Numbered from the stretch's first letter, positions 12,101 to 24,333 are shown. The stretch is 64,000 nucleotides of DNA from Straminergon stramineum (GCA_963920665.1 OY987267.1:15252001-15316000), one strand, 5' to 3'. Notes: a model not told the origin generated them from the letters alone. A program made the numbers and translations.

Positions 12101-13110
12101 AGGCAATCAGCTCTTAAATGGTCACTTTAAGAGCAAAACCACCTCACTCCAAAGGAACTCGACCATCCTCCTGCCCATTATTAACTAAGACCACTTGTGG
12201 CTGGTGGTTTTGTATTTCACCCCCTTGCAATGAAATTCCGTTTCATTTGTCTCCAAAACAAAACAGACAAACAAACAAACAAACAAAAAATGGCTGTCGA
12301 CCTTTTTCCATGTTTTTTCTTCGTGTTTTATTTTTGTTCTATAAATATAGTGACAGAGTGACAGCCAGCCAGAGTGATGGGAAAAAAGCGGCCGGATGAA
12401 GTGAAGGTAAGGTAGGTTCAGTTGTGTCATCGAGGAAGTACTACTGTACTTCCTACTGACGGACGGAGTAGTAACTTAACTTAACTGAACTGAACTTCCA
12501 TCCGGCAGACATAAAAGGGCCTGAGGCAGGCACTAAGTTACAGTAAGTTATTCCAACTGATGACGGAGCGTCAGTCCCCCGGCCGCCCCAGAATTTCCGT
12601 TGTTGGTTTTTCCGTTTTTACTGCCGCTGCTGCTGCTGCTGCTGCCTGGCGACGACAGTGGCGAGTGGTGGCGACATCATCAATTCTCAGGTCCGTCCGT
12701 CAGGTCCGTCAGGTCCGTCGCTCTCTCCTCCCTGGCCGTGCCGTGCCGGGTCGTTGCGTTGCGTCGCCTCGCCTCGCCTCGGTTTCCCCGCCGCGGGCGC
12801 AGACCCCGGGGCCTGGCCTTGGCCGTGCCTCAAGGCCCGGGGTCGGGTCGGGTCCGTCAGGGGTCGGTGGTGCTGCTGCTGCACTGCTGCAGCCTCCCTC
12901 CCTCCCTCCCTCCCTCCCCCCCCGCCTCTCAGGGGGGAGTACTGCATTTATTATTTACAGCCGTACAGACAGCGAGGGATGTTACCCAGGGACATCCATC
13001 CGTGGACATCAATGGACGAAAATCGGTGGACATGATTCTCATCCAAAACTGCAGGGGACGGATGTACTATGGTAGGATTCATCCGAAAAAGGTGACTACT
13101 TAAACAACAG
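12100..13110. other. Orphan GC-rich island, promoter-like
   Basis: A GC-rich block in AT-rich DNA with features seen upstream of the real genes here: GTCCGTCAG repeats (about 12690-12720), (GCT)n at about 12623-12643, CCCT runs near 12895-12920, a TATAAATA at about 12342-12349 and a CATAAAAG at about 12510. Overlapping open frames in several phases (12560-13075, 12600-13103, 12658-13035) are low-complexity and contradict each other, so I do not call a protein. It could be the promoter/leader of a lost gene or the start of a non-coding RNA. It is 3.7 kb upstream of the second LEA_2 leader and separated from it by family A. Confidence 0.45.
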
Positions 13111-13752
13111 CATCCCAACTGCTTCCGGGTAGCAATTCAACGTCCATGTGGGTTGAGTGTGTAGTAGGAGTGAACATGGGGACCATTTTGCCCACGCATT
13201 TTACCCGTGGGGAAAACACAGGAATGTTTTATTTTGCAAGGCATGAAAAAATTTGCAAATTTTGAGTTCATTTCTGCCATTAAAAGACCCCAATTAGTTA
13301 GTAGAATAGTAGAGAAATACATTAACCCTTAAACGTCCAGATTCATCTCCAGAATTGACAATTTGAGAAAAATCATTATAAAGTGCTATTTAGAAGCATA
13401 TTTTGGAATGGATATACAAATGAAAGTTGTAGATTGTGATTTTTAGATTCCATCTATACGGTTAGATTCACCAATTCTATCACCAATATTTTTTAATAAA
13501 ATTTGAGAGAAAAATTCCAAAATTCCTTCAAAATTCGATTACAAGCAAAATATTTTTATTTTTTGAGTAAAATTTGTTGGAGTGGATTTGAAATGAGATT
13601 CTCTTCACATGGTGATTTTTTGAAATTTTTGTGTTCTTCCTATCTATGACCTCATTTTGGCAAATCTAGTTTAGAACTAAAGTCATTGCAGTTTGACCAC
13701 TTGACATACTTGCGCATTTGTAATTTTAGAAAAATATAAACTCTAGTAACAT

Positions 13753-14015
13753 TGTAGTTCCAATAGTTTTCTCTTATTTTGTCTATTTGGCCTTGCAAGT
13801 GTAGATAGAGTAAACAAATAGCCTATTTTCTTTTATAGTATGTGAAGTGGCTAGATATTTTGTAGATAAATCCAAAAGACATATGAATAGATTTGAATAG
13901 ATCTAATAGGCTAGGATTCGAAGCAGGTCGAATAGATGAAGATACATTTCCAATGAACAGTCACACTTTTTGACAAATTTTTCTTTGGGGACTATAAGTC
14001 CAAATGTCTATTTGC

Positions 14016-14062
<47 letters not shown>

Positions 14063-15861
14063 GTGAAGAGCACCAATACTCTAGAGTGTCGAATTATCTA
14101 GTGTCGTACTACTTGCCGAAACTTATCAATATATTGAAAATTATTCTAATTGTCTTTGAGCAGTTAGCTCAATTGTGTGAGTATATTCTAAAATTGTGTG
14201 GAGTTTATAGGTGGTGAGTAATTGTGTTGTCAAGTTGTGAAAATAATTGCTGGAGCCAAGTCAAATAGTAATCATAGACTAATTTCTAAGTGGTCAAATT
14301 GTGTGAATTATGGATGTTGTGTTTGAAGATCAAATTGTAAGAATTGAATTAATTTGTGTGAATCAAAGTGAATAGTAAGTACTCACAGTTGGTGAGAATT
14401 ATTGAGTCAATTTGTACAAGAAGTTGTTGTGAACAAAAGGTTGTGTTATTTAGTCAAATTGGAATTATCAGAGTACTAACCGAGTGAGGTCAATTAAACA
14501 GTAGCGTATGTCAAATTGGTGGGAGATTCCCCGTGTTCTAATTGTCATAAATTTGTGTTTGGCTAATAGAGTAGTCAAATTGTGTAGATTAGCTTAATTG
14601 TGATATTATGTGAGAATTGTGCAACAATTGGTTGATTGCTGGATGATCAAGTTGGTGTGAAAATTTGTCTAGTCAATTGCAATTAAAATTGTATATATTG
14701 AATTGTGAAAGCTATTCGTTTAAATTTGTGGAAGTTGTTGTGAAGATCAATTTAACCATACTGAATTGTAGAAATTATGCAATGAGTGTTTAAAGTAGAC
14801 TGAGTAATTAGTTGAATAAGTGGCAAAATTTGTATGTGTGATTTGTATTGTGTGTATATGTCAATTTGATGAGATAATCAAGTTGTGTAAATTTGAATGT
14901 GAACTAACGACAATACTAATTTGTGGATTGTGATCTTGTGTTAAATTACTTATATGTGCTTGGATAGAATTAGGAGTTGTTCAAATATGAATTTATTTAT
15001 AAAATAGTTCCAGTATGTCGAATTCCACATAAAACAATTCGGAGACAATTGAACTTAGTCTGGAGTTATAGCCAATTGGTCAATTTGCAAGTCCATCACT
15101 GTCAAATAGATAATGTAGCTTGGTGTTACGGGCTAATTGATTGAACAGTAGCCAGTAGTCATAGAAAGCACAGTATTAGGCGCTAGTCCAATAGTCCTGT
15201 GGTCATTGGTCTCCAGTCGTCACAAAATTGATTAAAGTAAAGCATGGATAAAGCTAAAGACAAATCTATTGGAAAAGCTAAAGCTATGGGGCTGACGTGA
15301 AGAATAAATCAACTAAACGAGGAATGAAATTCTAAACTTTTCATACTTTGCATACTGATCAAATGGATAGAAAATACCGATTTGATATTGGCATAATAAA
15401 TTAGCAATTAGGCTAATAATATAGCACGGACTAGAAGAGGGAAAATAAAGAGGAATTAAAGTAATAAATAATTTCCCTAAAAGTTTATTGTATTTCAAAT
15501 ATATACCTTGGTGCATTTGATTACGTTGATAGTGCATGCATTGTCAAGACAAATTGATCAAACCTAAAGAATTGACCAGAGGATTTGCCACGAGCCAAAA
15601 ACATATTATATAGGACTGGGATCGCATACATGGAGTCTATTATAAATAGCATTTGGGATGGACTGAGACTATTTGACTAAGAGTGTGGGTTTATTTGTTA
15701 AAAATCTAAACTAAACGTAAAACAAAATAGATAAATATTCAAAATATGAAAACAAGTGACCTTAGTCACACAAATGTTAGACTTATTGACCTTTCCTTAG
15801 GAATTACCCCCCTATACTATATTTCCCTAGGTTTTGTCGAGTAGGCAAAATCTACATTACA
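13753..15861 (+). mobile_element. 2.1 kb internal block of family A; possible LTR-element remnant
   Basis: Comparison with the short copy shows this block is either deleted there or inserted here. It starts with TG and ends with CA and is bordered by AACAT on the left and AACAC on the right, a near-perfect 5 bp duplication as made by LTR retroelements. It carries a (TC)n tract, and a frame beginning ATGGATAAAGCT at 15244 runs only 18 codons. I see no matching second LTR, so an ordinary internal sequence lost through the AACA microhomology remains possible. Confidence 0.4.
14019..14061 (+). repeat. (TC)n microsatellite
   Basis: About 21 uninterrupted TC units within the internal block of the long family A element. 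Confidence 0.95.
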
Positions 15862-16149
15862 AACACCAAGTCCAAGCCTTAGATAGGACAAAAACTTGAT
15901 AACATATCTCCATAAATTAAAACAACTTTCATCCAAGTAGTTAGGAGGATGAAATTGGTGTTTCAAACTGTTCATTGTCTAGAAAATGGACGTTGACACG
16001 TTTAGGGGTTAATCAAGCATATAATAGGGGGGCTTTTTTCTGTATTCATCCTTCATTGGACTTTTGCATTTGGCTTGTTTGCACTCCTGTAGACTATATC
16101 ATCTATGTGCATGGGAACATGAACCTCCCAAATTTAAGTGTTTGGGGGA

Positions 16150-16400
16150 AAAACGACAACTAATAGTTCAAAACTAGTTGGTGGAATTGGAGTAAAAATA
16201 GCAACTAATAGTTCTAGTGGAATTGGGGAAAAAACAACGGTTGCAATATTGAATTATCGGCCAAAAATCAGTGAAAAAATAAATAAAATTTCTATCTAGG
16301 GTAAAATTTTAGAGGAAATAACCATTTAGTCTTGGTACTTGAAGAAATGGTTCAAATTATAGGAATGAAAGGAAATGAGTTAGTAAAACCCTAAACCTTT
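16150..16400 (+). repeat. Family G repeat, copy 2
   Basis: Carries the family G motif order GTTGGTGGAATTGG, GGTTGCAAT, GTACTTGAAGAAATGGTTCA and a purine-rich right part. It faces the inverted copy at 16627-16830 across about 230 bp, so the two could fold back on each other. Confidence 0.55.
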
Positions 16401-16626
16401 AACCATGAAATGATTTATTGATTACTGTGGGTATGAAGAATGGTGATACCCCATTAACACTGTGTAGTTGAATTCATGTACAATTGCCAAGGTGTGAGCT
16501 TAAGATTTTGGTTGCCATTGAGCAAGAAAATCTAACAAGAAGGTGACCATGAGGGGGGAAGTTGTTGCTCATGCTATAGGGACATTGGTCCCCCAAAATT
16601 GGGCTTCCTGACTGCTATTAATACTA

Positions 16627-16830
16627 GTGTTCAGGATTTTTTTGGAGTTTTACTTGCTATTTTCCTTCAATTCTCACATTGAACATTTTTTCAAGTACAA
16701 GGTCCGTTTTTGTTTTTTTTTCTATTTTTTACTCCTAATATAAATTTTGTAGATTTTTTACACCGTTTTTTTTCCCAAATAGCAACCAATTTTTTCCCAA
16801 TTCCACCAGCTGATAATGAACTAATCAGCG
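16627..16830 (-). repeat. Family G repeat, copy 3 (inverted)
   Basis: On the minus strand the sequence reads as family G: CTGGTGGAATTGGG, AAATTGGTTGCTA, a TTTTTTACACC complement and the TTCAATGTGAGAATTGAAGG stretch. It ends where the GC-rich leader of the second LEA_2 gene begins. Confidence 0.55.
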
Positions 16831-16839
16831 AGTCTCCCT

Positions 16840-18370
16840 GAACATTGATCAACAGGGGCCCTGTACACTTCCTTGGCGTTCGTTCGTTCCTTCCAAAGAA
16901 CGAACCAACGAAAGCCTCTATTTCCCTTTTTCTTCGTTCGTCCGTACTAACGAACGAGCGACGATTTCGTCTGCTAGCCATGGCCGGGATCGCATGTTTT
17001 GGGGGGGGGATCCATTGCATGGAAAGGGAAGGCGGCTGCCAGCCTCTGCGTTGCTTGCTTGCTTTGCGCCTGCAGCTCACCAGCTCCTGCAGTCCTGCAT
17101 CGACTTGCATTGCAATATTGCAGTGCATTGCATTGCTCCCCATTCAGTTCGACCTTCATCCGCAGTACAATTCTGCCTCCCGCCCTGCCTGTCGCAAAGC
17201 TGCAGAGAGATATATAGACACCTGGACGCTTCTGGCTCATCCTCCGATCCGGAAGGCTAAGTCGAGTGAGTGCGCTTGTACGTCAATCATCACGGGGTTC
17301 ATTTGCATCGGGGACGGGGATTCCTTAACTTGGCAGCTGCTGAGCTTGCAGGGCAAGTCAATCAATTAATAAGGTAGGTGGAGGTCTCAGTCTGCGCATT
17401 GCGTATCTTTCATGCAAATTTGCCTCGCAGACTGCAGGTGCAGCTAGCTAGCTAGCTAGCTCCAGCTAGCAGCGAAAGCTCACGAGGCGGGCCGGGTCGG
17501 TGGCGCTTTGACCACCTGAAGAATTGAAGCTCCTGCAGTACGTCGAGGTGCTTGGCAGGAGATCGAGTTATGGGTCGCATTGTAATATGAAGTCATTCTG
17601 GTCTAGCCCTTCGATCTGCACCAATGACGAGTTAGTTGCATGCGTGGACGAGACGTACGTACTGTCGGTCCTGCGAGCGAGCTGCCTGAATTGGCCTGTC
17701 TATCTGTTGTTCTTGGATCAATGTAGGTTCCCGGCGTGCTCAGAGAGCCCTAAGTGTCTGGAGCATTGAGGGTTTGATGAATTGGTTCTTGTTTAACTGT
17801 GAGTACGTTCTATTGTATGCTGTAGTGCTGACATTTCTGGTGCTTGTGTGTTGCATGCAGGAGAATAGGGAGCGAGAGAGACCTAGAGGGATGTTACATA
17901 GGAAGCTCTTTGAGATTGATTGCCAGGTTCGAACTCTGAAAGCGAACCTCTCGCCATGAAAATGCGACTGTTAGCTAGTTTATCGTCCTTGAAATCCAAC
18001 GCCTTTGGACCCATGTCTTGGTTTTACGCTGCACAGTAATTCCAGCCCAAGCATTGTCCACTTCTTTCCCGTGAGCCGGCCTGCCACCCCTGACGGAATA
18101 TATCTCTGCAGCTAGCCAGTGTCTATTTCACGTGAACACCAGACAAATTCGTGTCTTTCCACCCTCAGAACTAGCTCGACTCCCTCATTTGCAGAGAATC
18201 AGCCTTGTTGCTGGAGTCTGCCTGAAGGCCGGGGCGGGTATGCACAGAGCTAGGTTTCAACATTTCCCGCAATGATTTAAAGAGTGGGCGCCATTGTATT
18301 TTAGCGTCAGAGGTAAAGAACTGCAGCGTCGTTGAGACGTGAATTAGTGGTGTTTTGCGCTCGACCAGCC
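16840..18370 (+). promoter_or_regulatory. GC-rich promoter and leader of second LEA_2 gene
   Basis: GC content rises abruptly near 16.84 kb. The region has CGTTCGTTCG-type repeats, a (CTAG)n palindromic run at about 17444-17463 and a TATATA at 17211-17216. A plausible leader intron runs from the AAG/GTAGGTGG junction near 17373 to the GCATGCAG/GAG junction near 17860. Open frames (16845-17369, 17524-17769) lack domains and are probably untranslated leader. Confidence 0.5.
17211..17216 (+). promoter_or_regulatory. Putative TATA box, second LEA_2 gene
   Basis: TATATA in the context GAGATATATAGACACC, 1160 bp before the ATG at 18371. It mirrors the box 1018 bp before the paralog's ATG. Confidence 0.4.
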
Positions 18371-21300
18371 ATGTCGCGATACGGGCGGATGCGCGCTTCG
18401 TTCGACTCGGACGCCAGCTTGGGAGCTATGTCCTCGCCGCCGCTGTCGCCTCCGCGCCACGGCCACCCTGTCTACTTCGTGCAGTCGCCTTCGCGCGACT
18501 CCATTCAGGATGGCGACTCGATGTCGCAGTCGCAGACCTTCTCGCGCGCCATGGCCACGCCGCTTGAGAGCCCGTCGGCGAGCCCGCTGCACTCCAATTC
18601 CAAGCACTTCAAGCAGGCGTCCATGGACTCGCTCCCGTTCGGCGCGCACACGCCCAAGCCCGGGTCGCGGCGTGTGCTGCCGCAGCCGGGCGGCAACGCC
18701 GCGGGGGGCGTCGCGAAGAAGGGCTCGTACAGACCGTGGGCACCCGGGAACACCATTCTGGAGGAGGAGGAAGGCACGGCGGGCGAGAAGTCTAAGGTGC
18801 GACTGTCTCGCTGCTGCTTGGTGTGGATCGCCGTCTTCTTCACCATGGTGGTGTTCTTCGCCGGCGCTCTGCTGTTCTGGGCCGCCACCATGCCCAAGGC
18901 GCCGCACGTCACCGTCCAGGTATACATATGTGTATTCGCCTGCCTGGGCACGGCAAACGCCACTGCAAATGCCAGGCTCCATGCTTCCTTTTCTTGCCCT
19001 TGTAGAGCAAGTCCCAACTTTAGTAGTCAACCAAAACACTAGAACCACAGCTGCTTGCTCGAAATAATGTAAAGTCTCCATTCACCATACTGCCAGGGCA
19101 ATGTTCCGTTCACCAACAGGTGACCTTCAGACCTTTTCCTTCAACAGTCTAGGAACACGCAGCAACCTAACCTTTGCACATCTCTTTGTGTTAAACTAAA
19201 AACAAATTGCACATATTTAAACCCCTGCAGATTAAGTATTAGCACACTTAGCACAAATCCGAGCTCATATGTAAGGTCAATGGAGCCTCTAATGTACTGT
19301 TTGGTTAATGGAACGTCTACCTTATAAATCTCTATTAGCCAGAAATTTTAGGTGGTTTTATGTAACTTGGTAGTAATGGTACGTGTTTCATGTTGCTTCA
19401 ATTCGAGTACCGCGCGCCTGCAGTCTATGTTTTGGCTGCCGAACTCTCCTGGTCCCCGCCCTAAGGCGGGGACACACAAAGTTACCACTTTGACTGTTGA
19501 GCATAGTTAGAATGGTCTAAAGTACTTCATGTGTTCTTGATTGCGGATTAAAGAGTATTTTGACGCTCCGAATTATGCGATCTAATTTGGGAAAGACACG
19601 AAGTCTCGAAGTTTTATTGCTAGATGTTAATTTTTGAAGAATAATGAATTATGTGACAGCTGGTTAAGGAAGAGGCGAACTAGCTGATAAAGTGACGCTT
19701 TTGTGTCCCTGGGGTTTTTGAGTGTCCATACAGGATTAAGGACTTGGAACAGCCTGACCGGTTGTACATTTGAAAATAGCGTTGTGTAGTCATTAACATG
19801 GATTTTAGCACAATTGTTGCTAAACTGTTGTCGACGGGCTTGAATTGCTACTAACTATATGTCTGTTAGGAGGTTGCCTTGAATCGATCAACTCAACCAA
19901 ATTGACTTGGAATTGTTGGAGACAACTAGCCAAACTTGTCTGTTGCCTCGACAGTTCTTCTGTTTCAGGCCATATTAGATTGCATAGGGTAAGTCGAAGC
20001 AACAAGATTTAAATTTAAAGCAATTAGGGGTGAGATAATGAGGCTAAGATCGATAATTCATAGTAAATATGACGCATTCAAGGGTATAAGTGTCCAATCC
20101 CACCTCAAATATGTAACTTGAAATTAACTTTGATATCTCAAACGATGGTAGCATGCCTCACAAATTCTTTTCGAACCAGCGTTTTCCCTTGATATCCTGG
20201 TTTTCAATGACTGTTTTAGAATTTTCAACCTCGATGCAAGCTACCAGTGTTTGTTCATTTCGTAACTGAAATATGCTGAGGACCTATTTGTGATTTATGT
20301 ATACTACACTCTCCATCGTAGGCACCATTAATGTTTAGATTTGGAGCCGTTGGAGAGCCCTAGTTAATATTGAAATCAGGCATTTGCGCTAGAAAATACT
20401 ACTAACGGTTTTACTTCACTTCACTACCTGCACTAGTAGAAAACAATGTCCGAATCACCACATCTTGTTGCTTTGGATTGTTACCTAGAACATGAATTAA
20501 CAAAAGTTGTGTTGATTTGGAAGTGGTTGTGTTGATTCGTACATGATTTTCTTGATTCGGGAAACTTGATTCAGACACTGTTTTCTACTAGTACTAGTAG
20601 TGTATCAAGACCTTGTACTACGGGTATTTTGAATTATGACTTTGGCTTAATCAATGTCATCTTCCCTCACGAATTTTATGTTGTTCTTTGTGGTGTGCAG
20701 AATGTGGCATTTTCGTACTTTGGTTTAGAAGACGGAGTAGACAACTCGGGAGTGCCGACGATGGTGACTTCACTCAACTCCACCGCAACGCTGCAGCTCT
20801 ACAACCCGTCCCGGTTCTTTGGGTACCACGTCAAAGGCTCTCAACTGGGATTCAAGTACCTCGACCTCTCCATAGCCGGAGGCCAGGTACCTACCTACAT
20901 ACACGCAGAGTTCTCTTGTCTGAAGACTTTTGTTTTCAACTTGACGGGTTGATGGGTTGAATGTTTTAGACAAATATTTCAAAATCTTTAAATATATTAT
21001 TCAAGAGTATTCTAAATATATTCTAAGTATATCTAGCTAAGAGTACGTTTATGTGGTAGACGGGACAATTAGACATGTTTGACGTTGTGTTCAGTGACAC
21101 TTAGTCTAGTGGCCAGACAATCGAGTCACCCCTGCATGCCGACAGATACTTGAATTCAAAGACAAAATATATGTGTAGGTTTCGAAGCACAAAGAATCAG
21201 ATTGAACAAGCGTGGCCTGGGTACGGTATGTATCAACGTCAATTTGGTTAAATTGGCCTGATTCCGTCAAAATCGTGTTGTGAACCATAAACCCTGAAGA

Positions 21301-22023
21301 AAGGAAAGATATGAAATGACTCACGGAGCCAGGGGAATGCGGTTGGAAATCCTAGCTTCGTGTTGCACAATGTTTTGGATGAAATGCAATTTGCATATCT
21401 ATTACCCCAGCAAGGTCATGTGAATGTCAAAATGGTGCATAGACTATTACCAATTAACCCTTTTAAGGACGATCAGGCCCAATTTGGGCCTCAACATTCT
21501 TGGCAGTTGTCAAGAGTTGATGTGAAGATTTTCATTTGTTCCAGTAATTCTTTTTTGTAACCAGTACATGCAGTGTCCTTCACTCAATCGAATGCTGTAA
21601 AAACTACCTCCATTTACATGATATAATCCACAGTATGATCAATCGAAGTAGTCGTTTTTAAATCATGAATCCTTCATCCTTTAAGGTGTTAATCAACGGA
21701 ATTGACGTTTCTAGCTCGCTCTGTGTGTGCAGCTCAAATCATTTTACCTGCCCAGAAGCTCCACAAAGAAAGTGGCAGTAGCTATCACTGCAGACAAGCA
21801 ATTCCTTCATGGCGCCGGTCCCAGTTTCGACCAAAGCTACAACTTTGCCGGCGGGGGCGTGACTTTGAAACTGGAGGGCACCGTCTTCACACGAGCTTAC
21901 GTGATGGGCCAAATGCTGAAGAACAAATTCAGTGGCCATGTGGCCTGCACTTTCAAGTTTGCTGCAGGAGGGCCGACGCAATGGAAAGTGCAACAACTGG
22001 CGTGCCACAATGCATCTTCCTAG
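18371..22023 (+). CDS. LEA_2 single-pass membrane protein, cellulose synthase companion (CC1/CC2)-like, copy 2
   Basis: Exons are 18371-18919, 20701-20886 and 21733-22023, phase-0 junctions, 341 aa. The start is the ATG of MSRYGRMRAS. A frame extended upstream to 18332 begins with TTG and is not used. Domains are as in copy 1: Ser/Pro-rich cytosolic tail with GHPVYFVQSPSRDS, KPGSRR, one membrane span at about 147-172, then the LEA_2 domain. Exons match copy 1 very closely even at silent sites, whereas the introns differ greatly in length (1781 and 846 bp here, 521 and 139 bp in copy 1). Intron 1 contains a CACTA-end miniature element. Exon 3 lacks two residues of copy 1 (YNFAGGG against YTSEPAGGG). 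The two genes are a same-strand duplication about 12 kb apart. The companion-of-cellulose-synthase role is inferred from architecture. Confidence 0.88.
20431..20602 (+). mobile_element. CACTA-end miniature element in intron 1
   Basis: The left end CACTAGTAGAAAACA..GTCCGAATCA and the right end TGATTCAGACACTGTTTTCTACTAGT are inverted repeats around a short AT-rich core of about 170 bp. CACTA..GAAAA termini are typical of plant En/Spm (CACTA) elements. It has no coding content and lies within intron 1 of the second LEA_2 gene, partly explaining that intron's greater length. Confidence 0.65.
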
Positions 22024-22891
22024 TTGAATTGGCCAGCCCTAAAATTATTACAAAATGCTCGGTTAAATTCAAGGTTTGTAGTACTTAATTAGTTTCCTTA
22101 TGGTTGTATTTTATGCAGAGTTTGAGTTTCTTGGGCGCTCTCGAGTCTGGTTTCATAATATACAGCCCAGGGTTTAGGGTTCAATCTCATTACAGTAGCT
22201 AATTAACTTACAGTAGGCGGTTTTGTCGATGATCTTCAGTCGGTATTTTTACCTTGTATTTCTAGCTAAGTTACGAGTGACTTGGAATTGACGGCAGTCA
22301 CGGCAGGGAAAAGTGTAGATACTGGAAGAATGATGCGTGTGTAGCAGTGAGTGTAGTTATTGCTTCAAGGGTAGAAGTTCGAGATTTGAGTGCGAGTGCG
22401 GTGGCTGGTTGGTTGTGACCAGCTTATACCGTTTGATATATTATTACTTGTACCTGTAGAATAGTGTTGATTGGTTTGTTTGTGACATAAATATAGGATT
22501 ATGAAAGTACCACAGTGCACTGATTGCATCTGGCTGTGTTTAGATAACCAGTAACTATAATAAAGATACCCGAAACTGAGCTTGTTTGTACAGGATTTTT
22601 TGTTGTGTGTGCTTGTTTCTTTTCAGACAGATGTTTGCTGGCTTGGGTCAGTCAAAAAGCAGCTTTAGTTGGTGAGACTGTGAGAGGGAATTAATGTTTT
22701 GTAATGTGCACGTGCCAATTGAAAGCATTTAATTGATATCTGTACATCGACTACCTGTACTGCTGGACTGATGAAGAGATTAACTTTACAAGTGGGGCGG
22801 TGTTGTTTACTCCGTGTTTGAAAGACCTGGCAGGATTCTCGTCTTTCTTGAAGTGAAATGCTGTAAGCTTACAGTAGGACAATAGTATCTT

Positions 22892-23009
22892 GATTTCATT
22901 GAGGTGGTCTGCTTTTAAAGCGACCTTTTTTTGGGACACAAATGAAACGGGATTTCATTGAGGTGGTCTGCTTTTAAAGCGACCTTTTTTTGGGACACAA
23001 ATGAAACGG
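22892..23009 (+). repeat. Perfect tandem duplication, 2 x 59 bp
   Basis: Identical 59 bp units begin with GATTTCATTGAGGTGG at 22892 and 22951. A third unit starts at 23010 and diverges after about 10 bases. The lack of differences points to a recent duplication, or an assembly artefact. Confidence 0.9.
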
Positions 23010-24165
23010 GATTTCATTGCAAAAAAGAGAAATACAAAACCCCAGCCACTAGAGCGACCTTTTAAGAGCTGATTGCATTTGAGGGGAAACTAAATTCCTT
23101 CAATTCAAACAACTTTCAGTGAATTTTTGTAGGAAGAAAAATGGAATAGGCAGGTAACCTAAGTAGTTTTGTATTTTTTGGACCTTTTTGGATTCAGTTA
23201 CAAGTTTTTGAAATTGAGACATAGTGGTAACTAAAATTGCCCCCTTCTTGAAACGTACACTATTATTACATTGAATAAAGCAAGATATACCTTTGTGTTA
23301 GAGGTTGCTTTTGGAGTAGGGTCACTATTAGAGCACCCTATCTAGGTCACATTTTCATCCACACAAGCTTTCAATCACTTTTTTTTTACTAAATCCACCT
23401 AATGACATCCAAACATATTCTCAATGAACCCTTGATACTAAATGAATCCTTTTCAATATATGTTGATATGCAAGAGCCTATGTTCTAGCTTTTTCTCTCT
23501 CTATACCATGTAATGTATGCAATCATGTTTCAATACAAATTAAACAACTTGGGTTGGTTGCTAATCCCATTTTTTTCCTATGAAAACTTTATTGAAAATT
23601 GTTTCAAGGAGTTTAACTTCCCTTCAAATGTAATCAACTCTAAAAAAATTGTTATAAGAGCACACTACCTTATGTACATGTTAATTGTTTTGAGTTTTGA
23701 AGTTGTGGGTGTTTACTTCCAATTGAGGCTTTTTTTTTTCATTTTTTATGAAGTGCCAAAGTGGCGATATGAAGTGATACAATAGTGCTCCAAAATTTCA
23801 ACATTCATCCACAAATTGGATAGAAAATATCACATTAGTACATATCACATGTATATAATTCTCTTTTCATCCACAATCAGGGGATCTCATCCAAGATTTT
23901 TTTCTATTTCAAAGTTTTTTGGTGAAAAGCTTTACAATTTTTTGCCATTTTTTAGCCAAATTATTTATTTCTGGTGCAATCTGGCACCAAAAAGCCAAAA
24001 AAAAAAGCCCTACTTCTAATGCAAGTAGGCAATGTTTGTAACCCCCCGCCAAGAAATGTCCCATTCAAAAGGCAGGTAGATTATTTCCCATAATCTCCTC
24101 CTAAAATAAGTGTGAAATCGGTGTAATCGGTGATTACAAATTTTTCATTCATCAATCACATATTT

Positions 24166-24333
24166 CATCCATTTCTAGATGGCTCTTTATGTAAAGCAAT
24201 CTCTTTGTTGTTAGGATTTTTCATCCATTTCAAGATGGCTCTTTATGTAAGGCAATCTCTTTGTTGTCAGGATTTTTCATCCATTTCTAGATGGTTCTTT
24301 ATGTTGGGCAATCTCTTTGTTGTCAGGAATTCT
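24166..24333 (+). repeat. Tandem repeat, 3 x 56 bp
   Basis: Units start with CATCCATTTCTAGATGG (or the variant CAAGATGG) at 24166, 24222 and 24278 and contain TCTTTATGT and CAATCTCTTTGTTGT. The third unit is the most diverged. An open frame at 24130-24417 is produced by the repeat and is not a gene. Confidence 0.85.

Larger units (their letters stand above)
13322..16012 (+). mobile_element. Family A TTAA-flanked element, long copy
   Basis: The element runs from TTAA (13322-13325) followed by CCCTTAAACGTCC to ...ACGTTTAGGGG followed by TTAA (16009-16012). The terminal 420 bp on the left and 150 bp on the right are found, inverted and joined, in the short copy at 49872-50448. TTAA duplications bordering CCC..GGG ends are the hallmark of the piggyBac superfamily. 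No transposase frame exists inside. The interior block 13753-15861 is absent from the short copy. Confidence 0.7.

Noticed and set aside
12560..13075. Overlapping 171-, 167- and 125-codon frames in the GC-rich island
   Set aside because: Three phases are open at once, with low-complexity Ala, Ser/Pro and Arg runs from (GCT)n and (CCCT)n. No domain and no splice continuation.
17444..17463. (CTAG)n palindrome as a possible regulatory operator
   Set aside because: It is a simple-sequence repeat within the leader and nothing else supports a binding function.
18332..18370. Upstream extension of the second LEA_2 protein (MRRELVVFCARPA)
   Set aside because: It would begin at TTG. The ATG at 18371 matches the start of the paralog exactly.
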